Origin: Candidatus Amarolinea dominans
GTDB lineage: Bacteria; Chloroflexota; Anaerolineae; SSC4; Amarolineaceae
DNA: 64,000 nucleotides
Reading direction: 5' to 3'
Assembly (NCBI GenBank): GCA_016719785.1
Contig: JADJYJ010000003.1
Span: 496,001-560,000 of the forward strand
A program made the position numbers and the translations under genes. The first letter of the stretch is position 1. Every line of letters starts with the position of its first letter. This document shows, one piece after another, positions 24,963-35,516 of the stretch. The notes below the pieces were generated by a model. That model ran no database searches. It was not told where the DNA came from and saw only the letters and a list, made by a program, of their open reading frames with translations.

Positions 24963-25229
24963 TCAATTTGCAATTGGTGTAGGAATGCCCATCCAGCGGT
25001 GTTCTCGGAATTGCAGTTTGCTGCGGCTTGTATGGAGAAAGAGAAACTCGCGCAGCGGGTATTGCTGATGGAAGTGCCGGTAACAGTTCATCGCCGCCAT
25101 CCCATCCGCGCAGCTTTCGAGCACCGCCACAGAATCCACCTTCCACTGCTCATCGTCGCTCTGTGATTCCAACGCCTCCATGACCACCCACTGCTCAGGA
25201 TACGCGTGCTGAACCTCTGTCCAAGTCAT
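24963..25229 (-). CDS. Conserved hypothetical small protein
   Basis: An 88-residue soluble protein beginning MTWTEVQHAYPEQWVVMEAL and ending near HTSRSKLQFREHRWMGI. I know this pattern from unnamed bacterial proteins that open with a TWxEVxxxYP motif, but no function is known to me. The ATG at 25229 has an excellent ribosome-binding site (GGAGGTGATT), and the stop lies beside a bidirectional terminator, so the gene is real. Confidence 0.7.
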   Translation of the reverse strand: MTWTEVQHAYPEQWVVMEALESQSDDEQWKVDSVAVLESCADGMAAMNCYRHFHQQYPLREFLFLHTSRSKLQFREHRWMGIPTPIAN

Positions 25230-25543
25230 ACAATCACCTCCTCACCCACATCACAATCACCATACCCCCATTATACAACCCTCTCACCTCCCAAACAAGC
25301 TCCCCAATCTCCGGTCTCTAGAGATCAGGAAGGCGATGCGGAAGGCGGGGGTTCTCCGGTCCGAAAAAAGGGGAGAGAAACCAGAAAGCGGGGGCGGGGG
25401 GAGGGGGGGGCCCGGCCGGAGGGGGGGGGGGGGGCGGGGTTCCGTTCTCAATCTCCGGTCTCCGGTCTCCATTCCTCATTCTCCCCCCAGATTGCACGTT
25501 CCGCCGACTTGATGTAAAGTACAATAAAAGGAGTTCCTCGCCA
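25230..25543. other. Intergenic region with a long G-rich low-complexity tract
   Basis: No gene is visible. Bases 25384-25440 are almost entirely G on the plus strand, with runs of 7 to 14, interrupted by a short CCCGGCC. Flanking it are copies of a CTCCGGT unit (25311-25320 and 25452-25472). The tract could form G-quadruplexes or could be a poorly resolved part of the assembly. A TACAAT at 25520 may be the -10 box of the following regulator, without a clear -35. Confidence 0.7.
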
Positions 25544-28500
25544 TTGGGGGAGAAGACAGCATCCGTGTCCGTACCACAGGTCCCACCCTCCGCAACCACG
25601 CCCACTGCTCCGCTGCAACTGCGCGTCTTAGGCTCAAGCGAGATTTCCTGGCAGGGACGCCCACTTGCCATTACACGCCGGCAGGCACGCGCGCTGCTCT
25701 GGCGCCTGGCCGTTCGTCTGCGCCCGGTCGCACGTGACGATCTGGTGTTCCTCTTCTGGCCGGACGCACACCAGACCGCCGCACGCCGCAACCTGACGCA
25801 CCTGCTGACCCATCTGCGCCGCGCCTTGCCCCAGCCGGACCTCCTGCAACTGAGCGATGATCACGTCAGCCTGGACCCGGCGCTGGTCTGGTCTGATGTG
25901 GACGCGTTTGCGAGCCTGTGTGCCACGCCAACCGGCGCCGGGCGGCGCGCGGCGTTGCGCCGCGCCCTCGACCTGTATCGCGGGCCTTTCCTGCCAGGAC
26001 TGACGATCCCTGAAAGCACCGAGTACGAGCAATGGCTGGGGTACGAACGGGAAACGTTGCACAACACCTACGACGCCGCGGTCAGTGCTGTGCTCGAGCA
26101 CTGCCAGACTGAGGGCGATTATGAGACCGGCATTGCCCTGGCGCAGCATTACCTGGCGCAGGATGACGTGCGCGAGGAAATTCACCGCGCGCTCATGGTG
26201 CTCTACGCGCTCAGCGGCAACCGCGTCGCGGCTCTGCGCCAGTTCGACCGTTTGGTCGCCGTCCTGGAGCGCGAGTTGGGCACGCATCCCCTGGATACCA
26301 CGCGCGCTGCTTACCAGGCCATTCTGTACGGACAACTGGAGCGCCTGGCGCAACCGCAGACGCGACCGGCGTGGGTAGCGCTGCCCGGCGCTGATGTGCC
26401 CTTGCTCGGGCGCGACGAGGCGCTGCGTCAGCTCCAGCAGCAGTTCGCACGCGCGCAGAGCCGCCAGGGCAACGTGGTCTGGATCAACGGGGAGCCGGGG
26501 ATCGGCAAGACACGGCTGGTGCATGAGTTTGTCAACGCCGCGCGCGAACGGGCTGCGCTCTTCGTGGGCCTGGGCGACGCGCAGCGCACTGAACATGTCC
26601 TGCCCTACCAGGTGGTCGGCGAGGCCCTGCGTTCGCTCCCCGATCTGCCCACGCTCGTGTCACAGGCGGCCCCGGTGTGGCGACAACAGGCGGCGCGTCT
26701 GCTGCCGGAGCTTGCGTTCGGCCAGGCCGCGACGCCTTTGCCTGACAGCGCCGATCTGGCGGAGGCGCGTTTGCACCTGCTCAATGCCCTCAGCCAGATC
26801 GTCCTGCACCTGGCTGAAATTCAACCGCTGGTCCTGTGTCTGGATGATCTGCACTGGGCGGACGCGGCCACCCTTGACTGGCTGGCCTACCTGGGGCGCC
26901 GGCTGTATGGCAGCCGCATCCTGGTGCTGGCCACCGTGCGCAGCGAAGAGGCCGCGCCGCTGCACGAATTACGCCACAGCCTGGCACGCGCCGGCGTGTT
27001 GACCGAAATTGACCTGGGCGCGCTGGATGTGCCGATGGTGCGCCGCCTGGCGCAGTTCATGACCGGGGCGACAATCCTCGCTGAACCGACGGTTATGCAG
27101 TTGCACCGGGTCACGGGCGGCAACCCCTTCTTTCTCCTGGAGACCTTGCGCGCCCTCATGGAGGCCGGCAATTGGCCGCCGCAAGCGACAACGGCCGCCC
27201 AGGAAACTGATCTGCCGCTGCCGGACACCGTGCGCCAGGCAGTTGAGATACGCCTGCAACGGTTGACGCCCCTGGCGCGCCAAATCCTGGAAGCCGGCGC
27301 CATCCTCGGCAATGCCATGCGCCGCGATGTGCTGTACCTGACCGCCGGCCGTGATGAACTGGAGTCAATCAGCGCCAGCGAAGAACTGTTAGCCCGCCAG
27401 TTGCTTGGCGAACACGCGGCGGGCTACCATTTTCTGCATGAACTGGTGCGCTCGGTTGTCTATCAGCACCTGAGCGTGGGCCGGCGTCTGCTCCTGCATC
27501 ACCGGGCGGCCGAAGCCCTGGAGAAGATTTTTGCGTTCGAGATCAGCGCGCTGACGCAACGCGATAAACCAGGCGCTGCACCGCGGCGACCGGCACGCGG
27601 GCAGGGTCTGTCCGATGATGAGCTGCTGGCGGCGCTGGCGCTGCATCACGCGGCCGCCCGCCACACCTATCACGGCCAGGAAACAGGCAAGGCCGTGACG
27701 TACCTGCTGCTGCTGGGCGACCGTGCGCGCGGCCTGTATGCGCACCAGGCGGCAGTGGAGGCTTACGAGCAAGCGCTGGCCTTGTTGGAGCAGATGGGCG
27801 AGTATGAGCAAAGCGCGCGTACGCTCATGAAGCTGGCTTTGACCTATCACACCGCGTTTCAATTCCCGCAGGCGCGCCAGGCCTACGAACGGGGATTTGC
27901 CCTCTGGCAGCGCAGCAGCAGCCAACCCCTGCCGCCGGCCGCGCGCCAGCCGCAGACCTTTCGCATCAACTGGACTGAACCAACGGCGCTGGACCCGGCG
28001 CAAACCTGGGAATTCTACACCAGCGGCACGGCCGATCTGCTCTTTCGCGGCCTACTCGAACGCACGCCTGACCTGGGCGTGGTGCCGGCGGTGGCGCGCG
28101 CGTGGGATGTGCGCGACGGCGGCCTGACCTACGTTTTCCATCTGCGCGAGGATGTGCGCTGGAGCGACGGCCAGCCGGTGACCGCGGGCGATTTCGAGTA
28201 TGCCTGGAAGCGCATCCTGGGCGGCACGCCACGTTCGCCATTCTTGGGCCTGTCGTTCGACGACATCAAGGGCGCAGAGGCCTATCGCCAGGGCCAGTTG
28301 ACCCACATTGACCAGGTGGGCGTGCATGCGCTGGACGATCTGACGCTACTGGTGGAACTGGAGCGGCCCACGGGTTACTTCCTGCAATTGATGGCCTGCA
28401 GCGCCTGGTACCCGGTGCCGCGGCATGTGGTGGAGAAACAGGGCGCAGCCTGGACACAGCCGGAGCATTTTGTGAGCAATGGCCCCTATCGCCTGGCTGC

Positions 28501-29443
28501 CTGGCAAGCGGGCCAGCGCCTCTCGTTGGTGCGCAACACGGCTTACTTTGGCCACTGTGCCGGCAACATCGAACGGGTGGAACTGTCCCTGGGCCTGAGC
28601 TACGACGACGGCCTGGCCGCGTATGAGGCCGATCAACTCGATGTGCTCAACCTGGAAGGCGCCTCACCCGGCATGCAAGATCGCGCCCGCCAGCGTTTTC
28701 CCGGTGACTATGTGTCGCTGCCCACCTTGCGCTCGTGGATTTTGCAGTTCGATGCCTCGCAGCCGCCATTCGACAATCCTCTCTTACGGCGCGCCCTGGC
28801 CCTGGCGCTTGATCGCACCTACCTGGCCGAGGTGGTGCAGCGCGGTTACGAATTTCCGGCCAGCGGCGGCTTCATTCCGCCCGGCATGCCCGCGCACAGC
28901 CCTGGCCTGGCCCTCCCCTTCGATCCGCAGGCCGCGCGCGCAACCCTGGCCGCGGCCGGCTATCCGGGTGGCCGCGGTTTGCCGCCCCTGACCGCGCTGA
29001 GCCACGCCGGCACCGACCCCATTTGCCATTACGCCCAGCAGCAGTGGCGCCAACACCTGGGCGTGCAGGTTGACTGGGACATTGTGCCGGTGGGGCAGCT
29101 GGTGGATCGTCTGCTGACCACGCGCCCCGCGCTGCGCATCACCGCCTGGGCCGCCGACTTCCCCGATCCCGACAATTTCCTGCGCGAGGTGATCTTCCGC
29201 CGCATCTATGGCGGCTGGCGTCATCCCCAGTACCAGGCCCTGGTCGAAGAAGCGCGCGTCACTCCGCACCAGGACAAGCGTGTGCGCCTCTATCAGGCGG
29301 CCGAGCAAATTCTGATCCGTGAGGCGGCGCTGGTGCCGCTTCTCTATGCCCGCTACTCCTTGCTCCTCAAACCCCGCATCAAACGCTTTCCCACCTCTGC
29401 ACTCGAATGGTGGTTCTGGCAAGACGTCCTCATCGAGCCTTGA
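25544..29443 (+). CDS. SARP/BTAD regulator with STAND ATPase and C-terminal SBP_bac_5 domain
   Basis: A 1299-residue cytoplasmic regulator. Residues about 20-260 are a SARP unit: winged helix (RQARALLWRLAV, then NLTHLLTHLRRAL) and BTAD. An AAA/STAND ATPase follows, with Walker A GEPGIGKTRLV near 315 and Walker B LVLCLDDLHWAD near 429. A helical TPR-like region reaches about 790. Residues about 800-1299 are a family-5 extracellular solute-binding domain, as in OppA/DppA: ALDPAQTWEF, YVFHLREDVRWSDGQPVTAGDFEYAWKR (about 860-887) and the C-terminal AALVPLLY. No signal peptide is present, so peptide binding would occur in the cytoplasm, as in SgrR. The start is TTG 25544, with AAGGAG ten bases upstream. 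The adjacent promoter at 29497 is its likely target. Confidence 0.85.
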   Translation: MGEKTASVSVPQVPPSATTPTAPLQLRVLGSSEISWQGRPLAITRRQARALLWRLAVRLRPVARDDLVFLFWPDAHQTAARRNLTHLLTHLRRALPQPDLLQLSDDHVSLDPALVWSDVDAFASLCATPTGAGRRAALRRALDLYRGPFLPGLTIPESTEYEQWLGYERETLHNTYDAAVSAVLEHCQTEGDYETGIALAQHYLAQDDVREEIHRALMVLYALSGNRVAALRQFDRLVAVLERELGTHPLDTTRAAYQAILYGQLERLAQPQTRPAWVALPGADVPLLGRDEALRQLQQQFARAQSRQGNVVWINGEPGIGKTRLVHEFVNAARERAALFVGLGDAQRTEHVLPYQVVGEALRSLPDLPTLVSQAAPVWRQQAARLLPELAFGQAATPLPDSADLAEARLHLLNALSQIVLHLAEIQPLVLCLDDLHWADAATLDWLAYLGRRLYGSRILVLATVRSEEAAPLHELRHSLARAGVLTEIDLGALDVPMVRRLAQFMTGATILAEPTVMQLHRVTGGNPFFLLETLRALMEAGNWPPQATTAAQETDLPLPDTVRQAVEIRLQRLTPLARQILEAGAILGNAMRRDVLYLTAGRDELESISASEELLARQLLGEHAAGYHFLHELVRSVVYQHLSVGRRLLLHHRAAEALEKIFAFEISALTQRDKPGAAPRRPARGQGLSDDELLAALALHHAAARHTYHGQETGKAVTYLLLLGDRARGLYAHQAAVEAYEQALALLEQMGEYEQSARTLMKLALTYHTAFQFPQARQAYERGFALWQRSSSQPLPPAARQPQTFRINWTEPTALDPAQTWEFYTSGTADLLFRGLLERTPDLGVVPAVARAWDVRDGGLTYVFHLREDVRWSDGQPVTAGDFEYAWKRILGGTPRSPFLGLSFDDIKGAEAYRQGQLTHIDQVGVHALDDLTLLVELERPTGYFLQLMACSAWYPVPRHVVEKQGAAWTQPEHFVSNGPYRLAAWQAGQRLSLVRNTAYFGHCAGNIERVELSLGLSYDDGLAAYEADQLDVLNLEGASPGMQDRARQRFPGDYVSLPTLRSWILQFDASQPPFDNPLLRRALALALDRTYLAEVVQRGYEFPASGGFIPPGMPAHSPGLALPFDPQAARATLAAAGYPGGRGLPPLTALSHAGTDPICHYAQQQWRQHLGVQVDWDIVPVGQLVDRLLTTRPALRITAWAADFPDPDNFLREVIFRRIYGGWRHPQYQALVEEARVTPHQDKRVRLYQAAEQILIREAALVPLLYARYSLLLKPRIKRFPTSALEWWFWQDVLIEP

Positions 29444-29496
29444 CCTGGCGCCAAACTGCCTCGAAACTCGTTGATTTTTCCCCCTAAAAACACCCA

Positions 29497-29532
29497 TTTG
29501 TAGCCAGTTTGTAGCCACTTGCGTGTTATACT
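29497..29532 (+). promoter_or_regulatory. SARP-type promoter: 11-bp direct repeats before a -10 box
   Basis: TTTGTAGCCAG (29497-29507) is followed directly by TTTGTAGCCAC (29508-29518), and the -10 box TATACT lies at 29527-29532. Direct repeats spaced 11 bp and placed about 8-10 bp before -10, in place of a -35 box, are the known layout of SARP binding sites. The nearest SARP gene ends 53 bp upstream. A second promoter with the same geometry is at 59151. Confidence 0.75.
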
Positions 29533-29582
29533 TTATGATAGTTTGTGACGCCATCAAGCGTGAGTATTAGGCGGAGGTTTCA

Positions 29583-30386
29583 ATGACAAAGTTGTATCTA
29601 CGAGCAATTACCATTATTGGGCTTGCAGTTATCCTGGCACTTTCTTCGGCTGGTGAGACGCAGGCACAACCGAATGAAAAGGCGCCCCATGTGGGTTATT
29701 TTGACGAGGTTGACGATGCCCAAATGCGAAATGGACCAGACCCCAATTATGTTCCATCAGCAGAAGAACAACTGGAGATAGCCAACAAGAGCGAGACGGC
29801 CAAACAATTTGTGGAAAATCTCGAAACGGTGACTGAAGGTGTACTTGATTATCGGATAGTAATTGTGGGTACCTGGCTTGAACCTAACGATTCTGCTCAC
29901 CGCAATTATTGCGGTCCCGGTGCGACCCAGGTTGTGCTTGATGCGCGCCTGGATGCTTCACAAATACCCCACATAGATGTGATTGGTGCAGAAGAATATA
30001 TTGACCCAACCTGGGGCGTTTATACTCGATTCATTCGAGACGTTCTGAATAGACGCTTGGGTACCACCTGGTATATCTTGGATGCCGCCGGTAACGAGAA
30101 TTATCTGAGATACTACATAAAAATGGATATTATTAATGGTTACGCGATGGTCACTGCTCTAAGAACAGGTGCGTCATCTGGACAGATAATGAGTGGTTGG
30201 GGAAATCGAGACGTTCGGCATGTGATAGCCATTTATGGCTACAATGCGCCTGGTGCGACTAACACGACCATTTACTATACGGAAACCTCTGGTACGGCGG
30301 CAGGCTATTATGGCTCTTATCGTCAGAGCATGCCTATGGAACAGTTGTGGCAGCACGTCAGCCGTAACAATTCACAGGTCTGGTAA
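29583..30386 (+). CDS. Secreted C39-like papain-fold peptidase
   Basis: A 267-residue exported protein. A signal peptide covers about residues 1-29 (cut near TQA-QP). The peptidase-like domain starts around residue 95: the catalytic Cys is in RNYCGPGATQVVLDA, and the His is in RHVIAIYGYN near residue 218, a spacing found in C39-like cysteine peptidases. No transporter is attached, so it is not a bacteriocin exporter. GGAGG precedes the ATG at 29583, and the SARP-type promoter lies 50 bp upstream. Base composition here is clearly lower in GC than in the flanks, a sign of separate origin. Confidence 0.7.
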   Translation: MTKLYLRAITIIGLAVILALSSAGETQAQPNEKAPHVGYFDEVDDAQMRNGPDPNYVPSAEEQLEIANKSETAKQFVENLETVTEGVLDYRIVIVGTWLEPNDSAHRNYCGPGATQVVLDARLDASQIPHIDVIGAEEYIDPTWGVYTRFIRDVLNRRLGTTWYILDAAGNENYLRYYIKMDIINGYAMVTALRTGASSGQIMSGWGNRDVRHVIAIYGYNAPGATNTTIYYTETSGTAAGYYGSYRQSMPMEQLWQHVSRNNSQVW

Positions 30387-30391
30387 CACCG

Positions 30392-31708
30392 ATGATCAGA
30401 GTATTGCCTGTAAGAGTCAGAGCGAGTGTCTGGCTTAACTTGGCGATTGGCCTATCAATGCTGACCGCCTGCCAAGCGACGCGAACACCCCTTATGTCTC
30501 CGTCAGATGAAACTTCTGGCGAGATCAGTCATGGCAGAGAACTGACTTTCACACCAACAGCAACGCCTACCCTGGTTCAAGCGATACCCTCGGTATCTGC
30601 CACTTCGTCGCGGACCAAGACTCCTACCATATCTGCATCGACGCCGTCGTTTACCCCCACATCACCTTCGAAGCCGACTCCTACACCTACTCCCACTACG
30701 GCTTGGGCTACTCTGACGCCGGCGCTATTACACCGGTTACCGGCACAAACCCAACGCGCAACCTGGCTTGTTCCCGATGAGACCCACCTGTACTTTGTCT
30801 TAGGTTCAGACGACCGGCGTCATATTTTCCGCTATCCCTTTGCTGGCGGACCTATCGAGATGGTAGCGACGACGAACTTCGATGATGGCGATATAGCAAC
30901 CTATAAACCAATTCGCAGCGGTGACTGGTTGATCTTTGTTGATACTCATGAAGACGACTACGCGGCCTGGATCGTGCGGGCATTGAATCTCAGAGACGGG
31001 AATGAACGGGTTGTTGTTGAGGAAGCCGGAGACGCGGACTCGTGGCCCGGGCCAGATATAGAAGCCGACGGTGATTGGGTGGTGTGGACACAGCTAAAGC
31101 AATCCAAACAGGCTGCGTGTACGGAAACGATACTGGCACTGCGCAATCTTCGCACAGGTGAGCAACGCGAGTTGGACCGCATCTGTGCCGAGACTAACTA
31201 TATGTGGGTGGCCCCCGCGCTCTCAGGCGGCAAGTTGGTTGTCGAACAAGATTTACCTGATAATCGGGGAAGAGGTAATAACATCTATCTGTTCGATTTG
31301 GATACCGGGCAACGTGTCGCGTTGACAACCGACGGAAAAAGTAGTATGCCTGCGTTCTCATACCCATGGGCAATATGGAAAGCTGGTCCACGATATAGCC
31401 AAGGGTTTGAGGCTGTAGTCTATGATCTACGAGATGGGCGCCGAGAAGTGATTGCCGCCCCAGGCGGAGAATCTGGAGATCCACGCTTGGATGGTCAGTG
31501 GCTGTATTGGATAGCTTCTCGCAGGAGGCCGTTGTATATCTACGATTTGGTGAACAAACGCATGTTCCTTGCCCTTACACCACCACCAGGTGAAAAAGCG
31601 GCTGTTCTGGGCGCAGTGATTTACGGCAACAGAATCGTTTGGGGATACACATCTGACTCTTCAGTTGTTGACCCTGAGATTGTGCTGGAATGGCGCACGT
31701 TGCCTTAG
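30392..31708 (+). CDS. Lipoprotein with Thr/Pro linker and beta-propeller-like domain
   Basis: A 438-residue lipoprotein. The signal sequence ends in the lipobox LTAC (Cys at about residue 27). A Thr/Pro/Ser-rich linker runs to about residue 110. The rest has repeated four-strand blades of the TolB/WD40-like kind (LYFVLGSDDRRHIFRYPF, DWLIFVDTHEDDYAAWIV, GNNIYLFDLDTGQRVALT, QWLYWIASRRRPLYIYDL). It starts five bases after the C39-like gene and shares its low GC, so both belong to one operon under the SARP-type promoter. It probably acts at the cell surface; its ligand is unknown. Confidence 0.75.
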   Translation: MIRVLPVRVRASVWLNLAIGLSMLTACQATRTPLMSPSDETSGEISHGRELTFTPTATPTLVQAIPSVSATSSRTKTPTISASTPSFTPTSPSKPTPTPTPTTAWATLTPALLHRLPAQTQRATWLVPDETHLYFVLGSDDRRHIFRYPFAGGPIEMVATTNFDDGDIATYKPIRSGDWLIFVDTHEDDYAAWIVRALNLRDGNERVVVEEAGDADSWPGPDIEADGDWVVWTQLKQSKQAACTETILALRNLRTGEQRELDRICAETNYMWVAPALSGGKLVVEQDLPDNRGRGNNIYLFDLDTGQRVALTTDGKSSMPAFSYPWAIWKAGPRYSQGFEAVVYDLRDGRREVIAAPGGESGDPRLDGQWLYWIASRRRPLYIYDLVNKRMFLALTPPPGEKAAVLGAVIYGNRIVWGYTSDSSVVDPEIVLEWRTLP

Positions 31709-31795
31709 TCACGATCGGTTCTGCACAGTAGTTTGTGGCAACGTTGATTGCGGTTGTTGGCTGTTCCGGCTGGGCTTGCATATAAGGAGGAGACC

Positions 31796-32011
31796 ATGTT
31801 TCCCGCGGCTAAATACGTCTCATTCGTGGTACGCCTGTGGTGTGATGACCAGGAACAGCCGTCGGATCACTGGTACAGTGAGGTCGAGCATGTCCAGAGC
31901 GGCGAACGCTGGCAGTTCGATAGCCCGACGCAGTCACTGCACTTCGTGGCGCAGATGGCCGCTCGTCTGGATGTCCCCGTCACGCCTGCCCCCATGACTG
32001 TCTGCCCCTGA
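31796..32011 (+). CDS. Small conserved protein linked to the SARP locus
   Basis: A 71-residue protein starting at the ATG preceded by AGGAGG (six bases). It has the pattern Y-x-S-F-x-V-R-L ... W ... V ... G-E-R ... F ... L-x-F. The protein encoded at 59210, beside the other SARP regulator, has the same pattern at the same spacing, so the two appear to be one family. There is no signal peptide or membrane helix. The function is unknown; linkage to the C39-like operon is by position, 87 bp downstream of the lipoprotein gene. Confidence 0.65.
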   Translation: MFPAAKYVSFVVRLWCDDQEQPSDHWYSEVEHVQSGERWQFDSPTQSLHFVAQMAARLDVPVTPAPMTVCP

Positions 32012-32039
32012 CATTGTTCTGGCTTTTGCCTACTGTCCC

Positions 32040-32286
32040 CCTGGGATCGTGCAGGGCCGCTCCCGGCCTCTGCTCCCAGACTCTCTCCCGTCTGGGCGGG
32101 CGATGATATTCGTGGCTGTTTTCCCCTGCCTGCCGCCCGGGAAACAGCCCACGAATGGCATCGAGCCTCTAGGAAATGGGCTGCAATCCTTCGTCTGCAG
32201 CCTGTGGGTTTGGTTTCCGATCTCGGGGTTTTTTCGCTGATCGAGAGGACGAGCTGCTCCCTGGCTCGCCCTCTCGATTCTTTTTT
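32040..32286 (+). ncRNA. Structured non-coding region, possible RNA, ending in a terminator
   Basis: No protein is encoded between 32012 and 32354. The interval holds successive strong inverted repeats: CCCAGAC/GTCTGGG (about 32079-32100), a long imperfect stem starting ATTCGTGG with its complement (about 32107-32155), GGCTGCA/TGCAGCC (about 32178-32203), and the terminator at 32240-32286. So much structure suggests a stable RNA or a structured 3' leader-trailer. It does not match 6S, tmRNA, SRP or RNase P RNA as far as I can tell. Confidence 0.35.
32240..32286 (+). terminator. Rho-independent terminator
   Basis: ATCGAGAGG and CGAGC pair with GCTCG and CCTCTCGAT across a short loop, with one unpaired base on each side. 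The run TCTTTTTTC follows. It would end transcription from the C39-like operon or from a structured RNA before the next promoter at 32319. Confidence 0.85.
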
Positions 32287-32318
32287 CGACCTGTCACGCG
32301 CCGCGCCCCTGGCCCGCT

Positions 32319-32347
32319 TTGTCACTCCGACCGCGGCGCGGTACAAT
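32319..32347 (+). promoter_or_regulatory. Promoter for a leaderless transcript
   Basis: TTGTCA (32319-32324) and TACAAT (32342-32347) are spaced by 17 bp. The ATG at 32355 begins eight bases after the -10 box, so transcription should start at or one base before it. The sequence between -10 and ATG (GCGTCCC) resembles that of the leaderless CAP-LysM gene (GCGCCC). Confidence 0.7.
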
Positions 32348-32354
32348 GCGTCCC

Positions 32355-33761
<1,407 letters not shown>

Positions 33762-33768
33762 GGGCGCT

Positions 33769-33785
33769 GCAATCCGGCGGATTGC
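33769..33785. terminator. Short hairpin between convergent genes
   Basis: GCAATCC, GGC and GGATTGC form a perfect seven-pair stem in the 25-bp gap between two convergent stop codons. No T-run follows on either strand, so its role as terminator is only suggested by position. Confidence 0.4.
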
Positions 33786-33786
33786 G

Positions 33787-35507
33787 TTACAGGGGCGCGA
33801 GGCGTTGGAGGAGTTGCCAGGTGGCGGCGATTTCGCTGAGTGGGTCGTCGAATTCGATGGTGGTGAAGTGACCGGGCGGGCGGGTGCGCACCAGGTCGAG
33901 CGGGAGCAGACCATCCCAGGAGTAGGCCAGTTGCGGAAACGCGCCGCGGCCCACGGTGCGGATGGCGGTGACGCCGCGGGCGCCGCAGGCCTCGGCAAAA
34001 TGCAGAAACGCGGGGTTATCCCGACCCCTGCCTGCCCAACGGCCACACTCAGCGACTGCAGGTTGCCAGGCGGCAGGAGCGCCAGGTAGCGCTCCGGGAT
34101 TTCCAGTAAGTTTGCCACCGGCCGCACCACGATCACGCGGCCCTGACAACCGTTGACCTGGCTCAGCCACTGGCCGGCCGCCTGCCGCCGGTCCGCTGGC
34201 AAAGGGCGCTCGTCCACCACAACGACAAAGTCATCGTCATAGCCTGACCATACCCGCACCTGCCCCGTGGCCTCCAGCGCCTTGTAGCGATCGAAACGAT
34301 CGTGCAGCGGCTGACGGGGCCAGGCGCCGCGCGGCAGGAGCGTCGCCAGGGTCTGGCAGTGCGCGGTCAGGCGTTCGGCGTAGCGCGCAAGGCTCGCCTG
34401 GCCGGTGACGCCCGCGTCTGCGACTTCCACGAAATGCACGCGCGCGGACAGGCAGCCGTTCTGATCCCAGAAGATGGAATCCAGGGCCGCCAGCAGCGCA
34501 ACCACATCCAGCAGCGGCAGCGCGGGCGCGTCTGGCAGCCGGGCTTGCGGCGCCAGCATCTCGCGGCCGATGGCCGCAAAGCTGACCTTGTGTCCGTGCG
34601 CGTGCAGCCGCGGCGGCTGCGCGGGCGCGGCGTGTCGCGCGGCCCGACCAATCTCGCTAATCGTTTGATCGCCGGCCGCGGCTACAATCAGGTCTGCCTG
34701 GGCCAGCAGCAGCGCCTGGATGCGCTCATCCTCGAAGTCCCAAATCAGCAGAGCGACGTTCGCCACCAGGTCAGGATCAACCGCGGCCAGCGCACGCAGA
34801 ACCAGCGGCCCGAACAGCGGTTCCTGGCGCGAATTGCGGATGACGATGGCCGGCGGCGCCGTGTCCGCAGCCAGGCTCGTGGCCTGCGCCAGGAAGGTGA
34901 TCAGCAGCGCGGTGCCCGGCACGTTGCCCGCGCCGTAGCCCACCACCAGTTCAGGCGCAGTCACTTCGCCAGGGAGCGGACCATCCTGGCGGCGGCGCAG
35001 AAATCGCGCCAGGTTCCAGCCAGGCGTCGCGGCCGGATAGAAGCGCAACCGTCCGGGGAGGCCGGGGATAGGCTGCCACGCGGCGGCAGCCTGCCAGGTG
35101 GGCAAACTGGCATACGCGGCCGGCAGTTGGTCCAGCGCCATCATGTCCAGCGCGGCCAGCGTCATGCGGATCATCGCTTCTGAGTAGCCGGTGTAGATGG
35201 GGAGCGCGGTCAGAATCTCGCGGCGCAGAGGATCGGCCGGATCGGCCAGGCGGCGGCCGGCCACTTGCAAGGCTGTTTGCAGGCGCACCCAGTACGCGGC
35301 CCCAGTCGGGACACGCGTGCGCTGGCCGCGCAGCCCGGCCAGGAGCGCCTGCCAGTCAGAAGGCTGCAGATCGGGATAGCGGGCCGTCACCGCACGCGGA
35401 TCGTCCGGCGCCGCGGGTTGGCCGTCCAGGTAGGAAAGCGTTCGGTAGCCCACGTTCGCGAAGGCGGGCTGCTGCTGCAAAGCGTCGGGCAGCCAAAAAC
35501 CGTCCAT
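33787..35507 (-). CDS. LuxC-like acyl-CoA reductase, with an apparent frameshift
   Basis: This encodes a protein of about 573 residues of the LuxC family, which reduces acyl-CoA or an acyl-enzyme to a fatty aldehyde with NADPH. The body reads in one frame to GNLQSLSVAVGQA, with VVGYGAGNVPGTALLITFLAQ as nucleotide-binding region and LLIWDFEDERIQALLLAQADLIVAAAGD following. The C-terminus (DNPAFLHFAEACGARGVTAI to LLPLDLVR and the end at 33787) is in the next frame. One missing base in the C-run 34025-34028 explains the break. The gene starts nine bases after the LuxE-like gene. Left unrepaired, the frame would run on to 33486 across the neighbouring gene. Confidence 0.78.
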
Positions 35508-35516
35508 GTCCCACCC

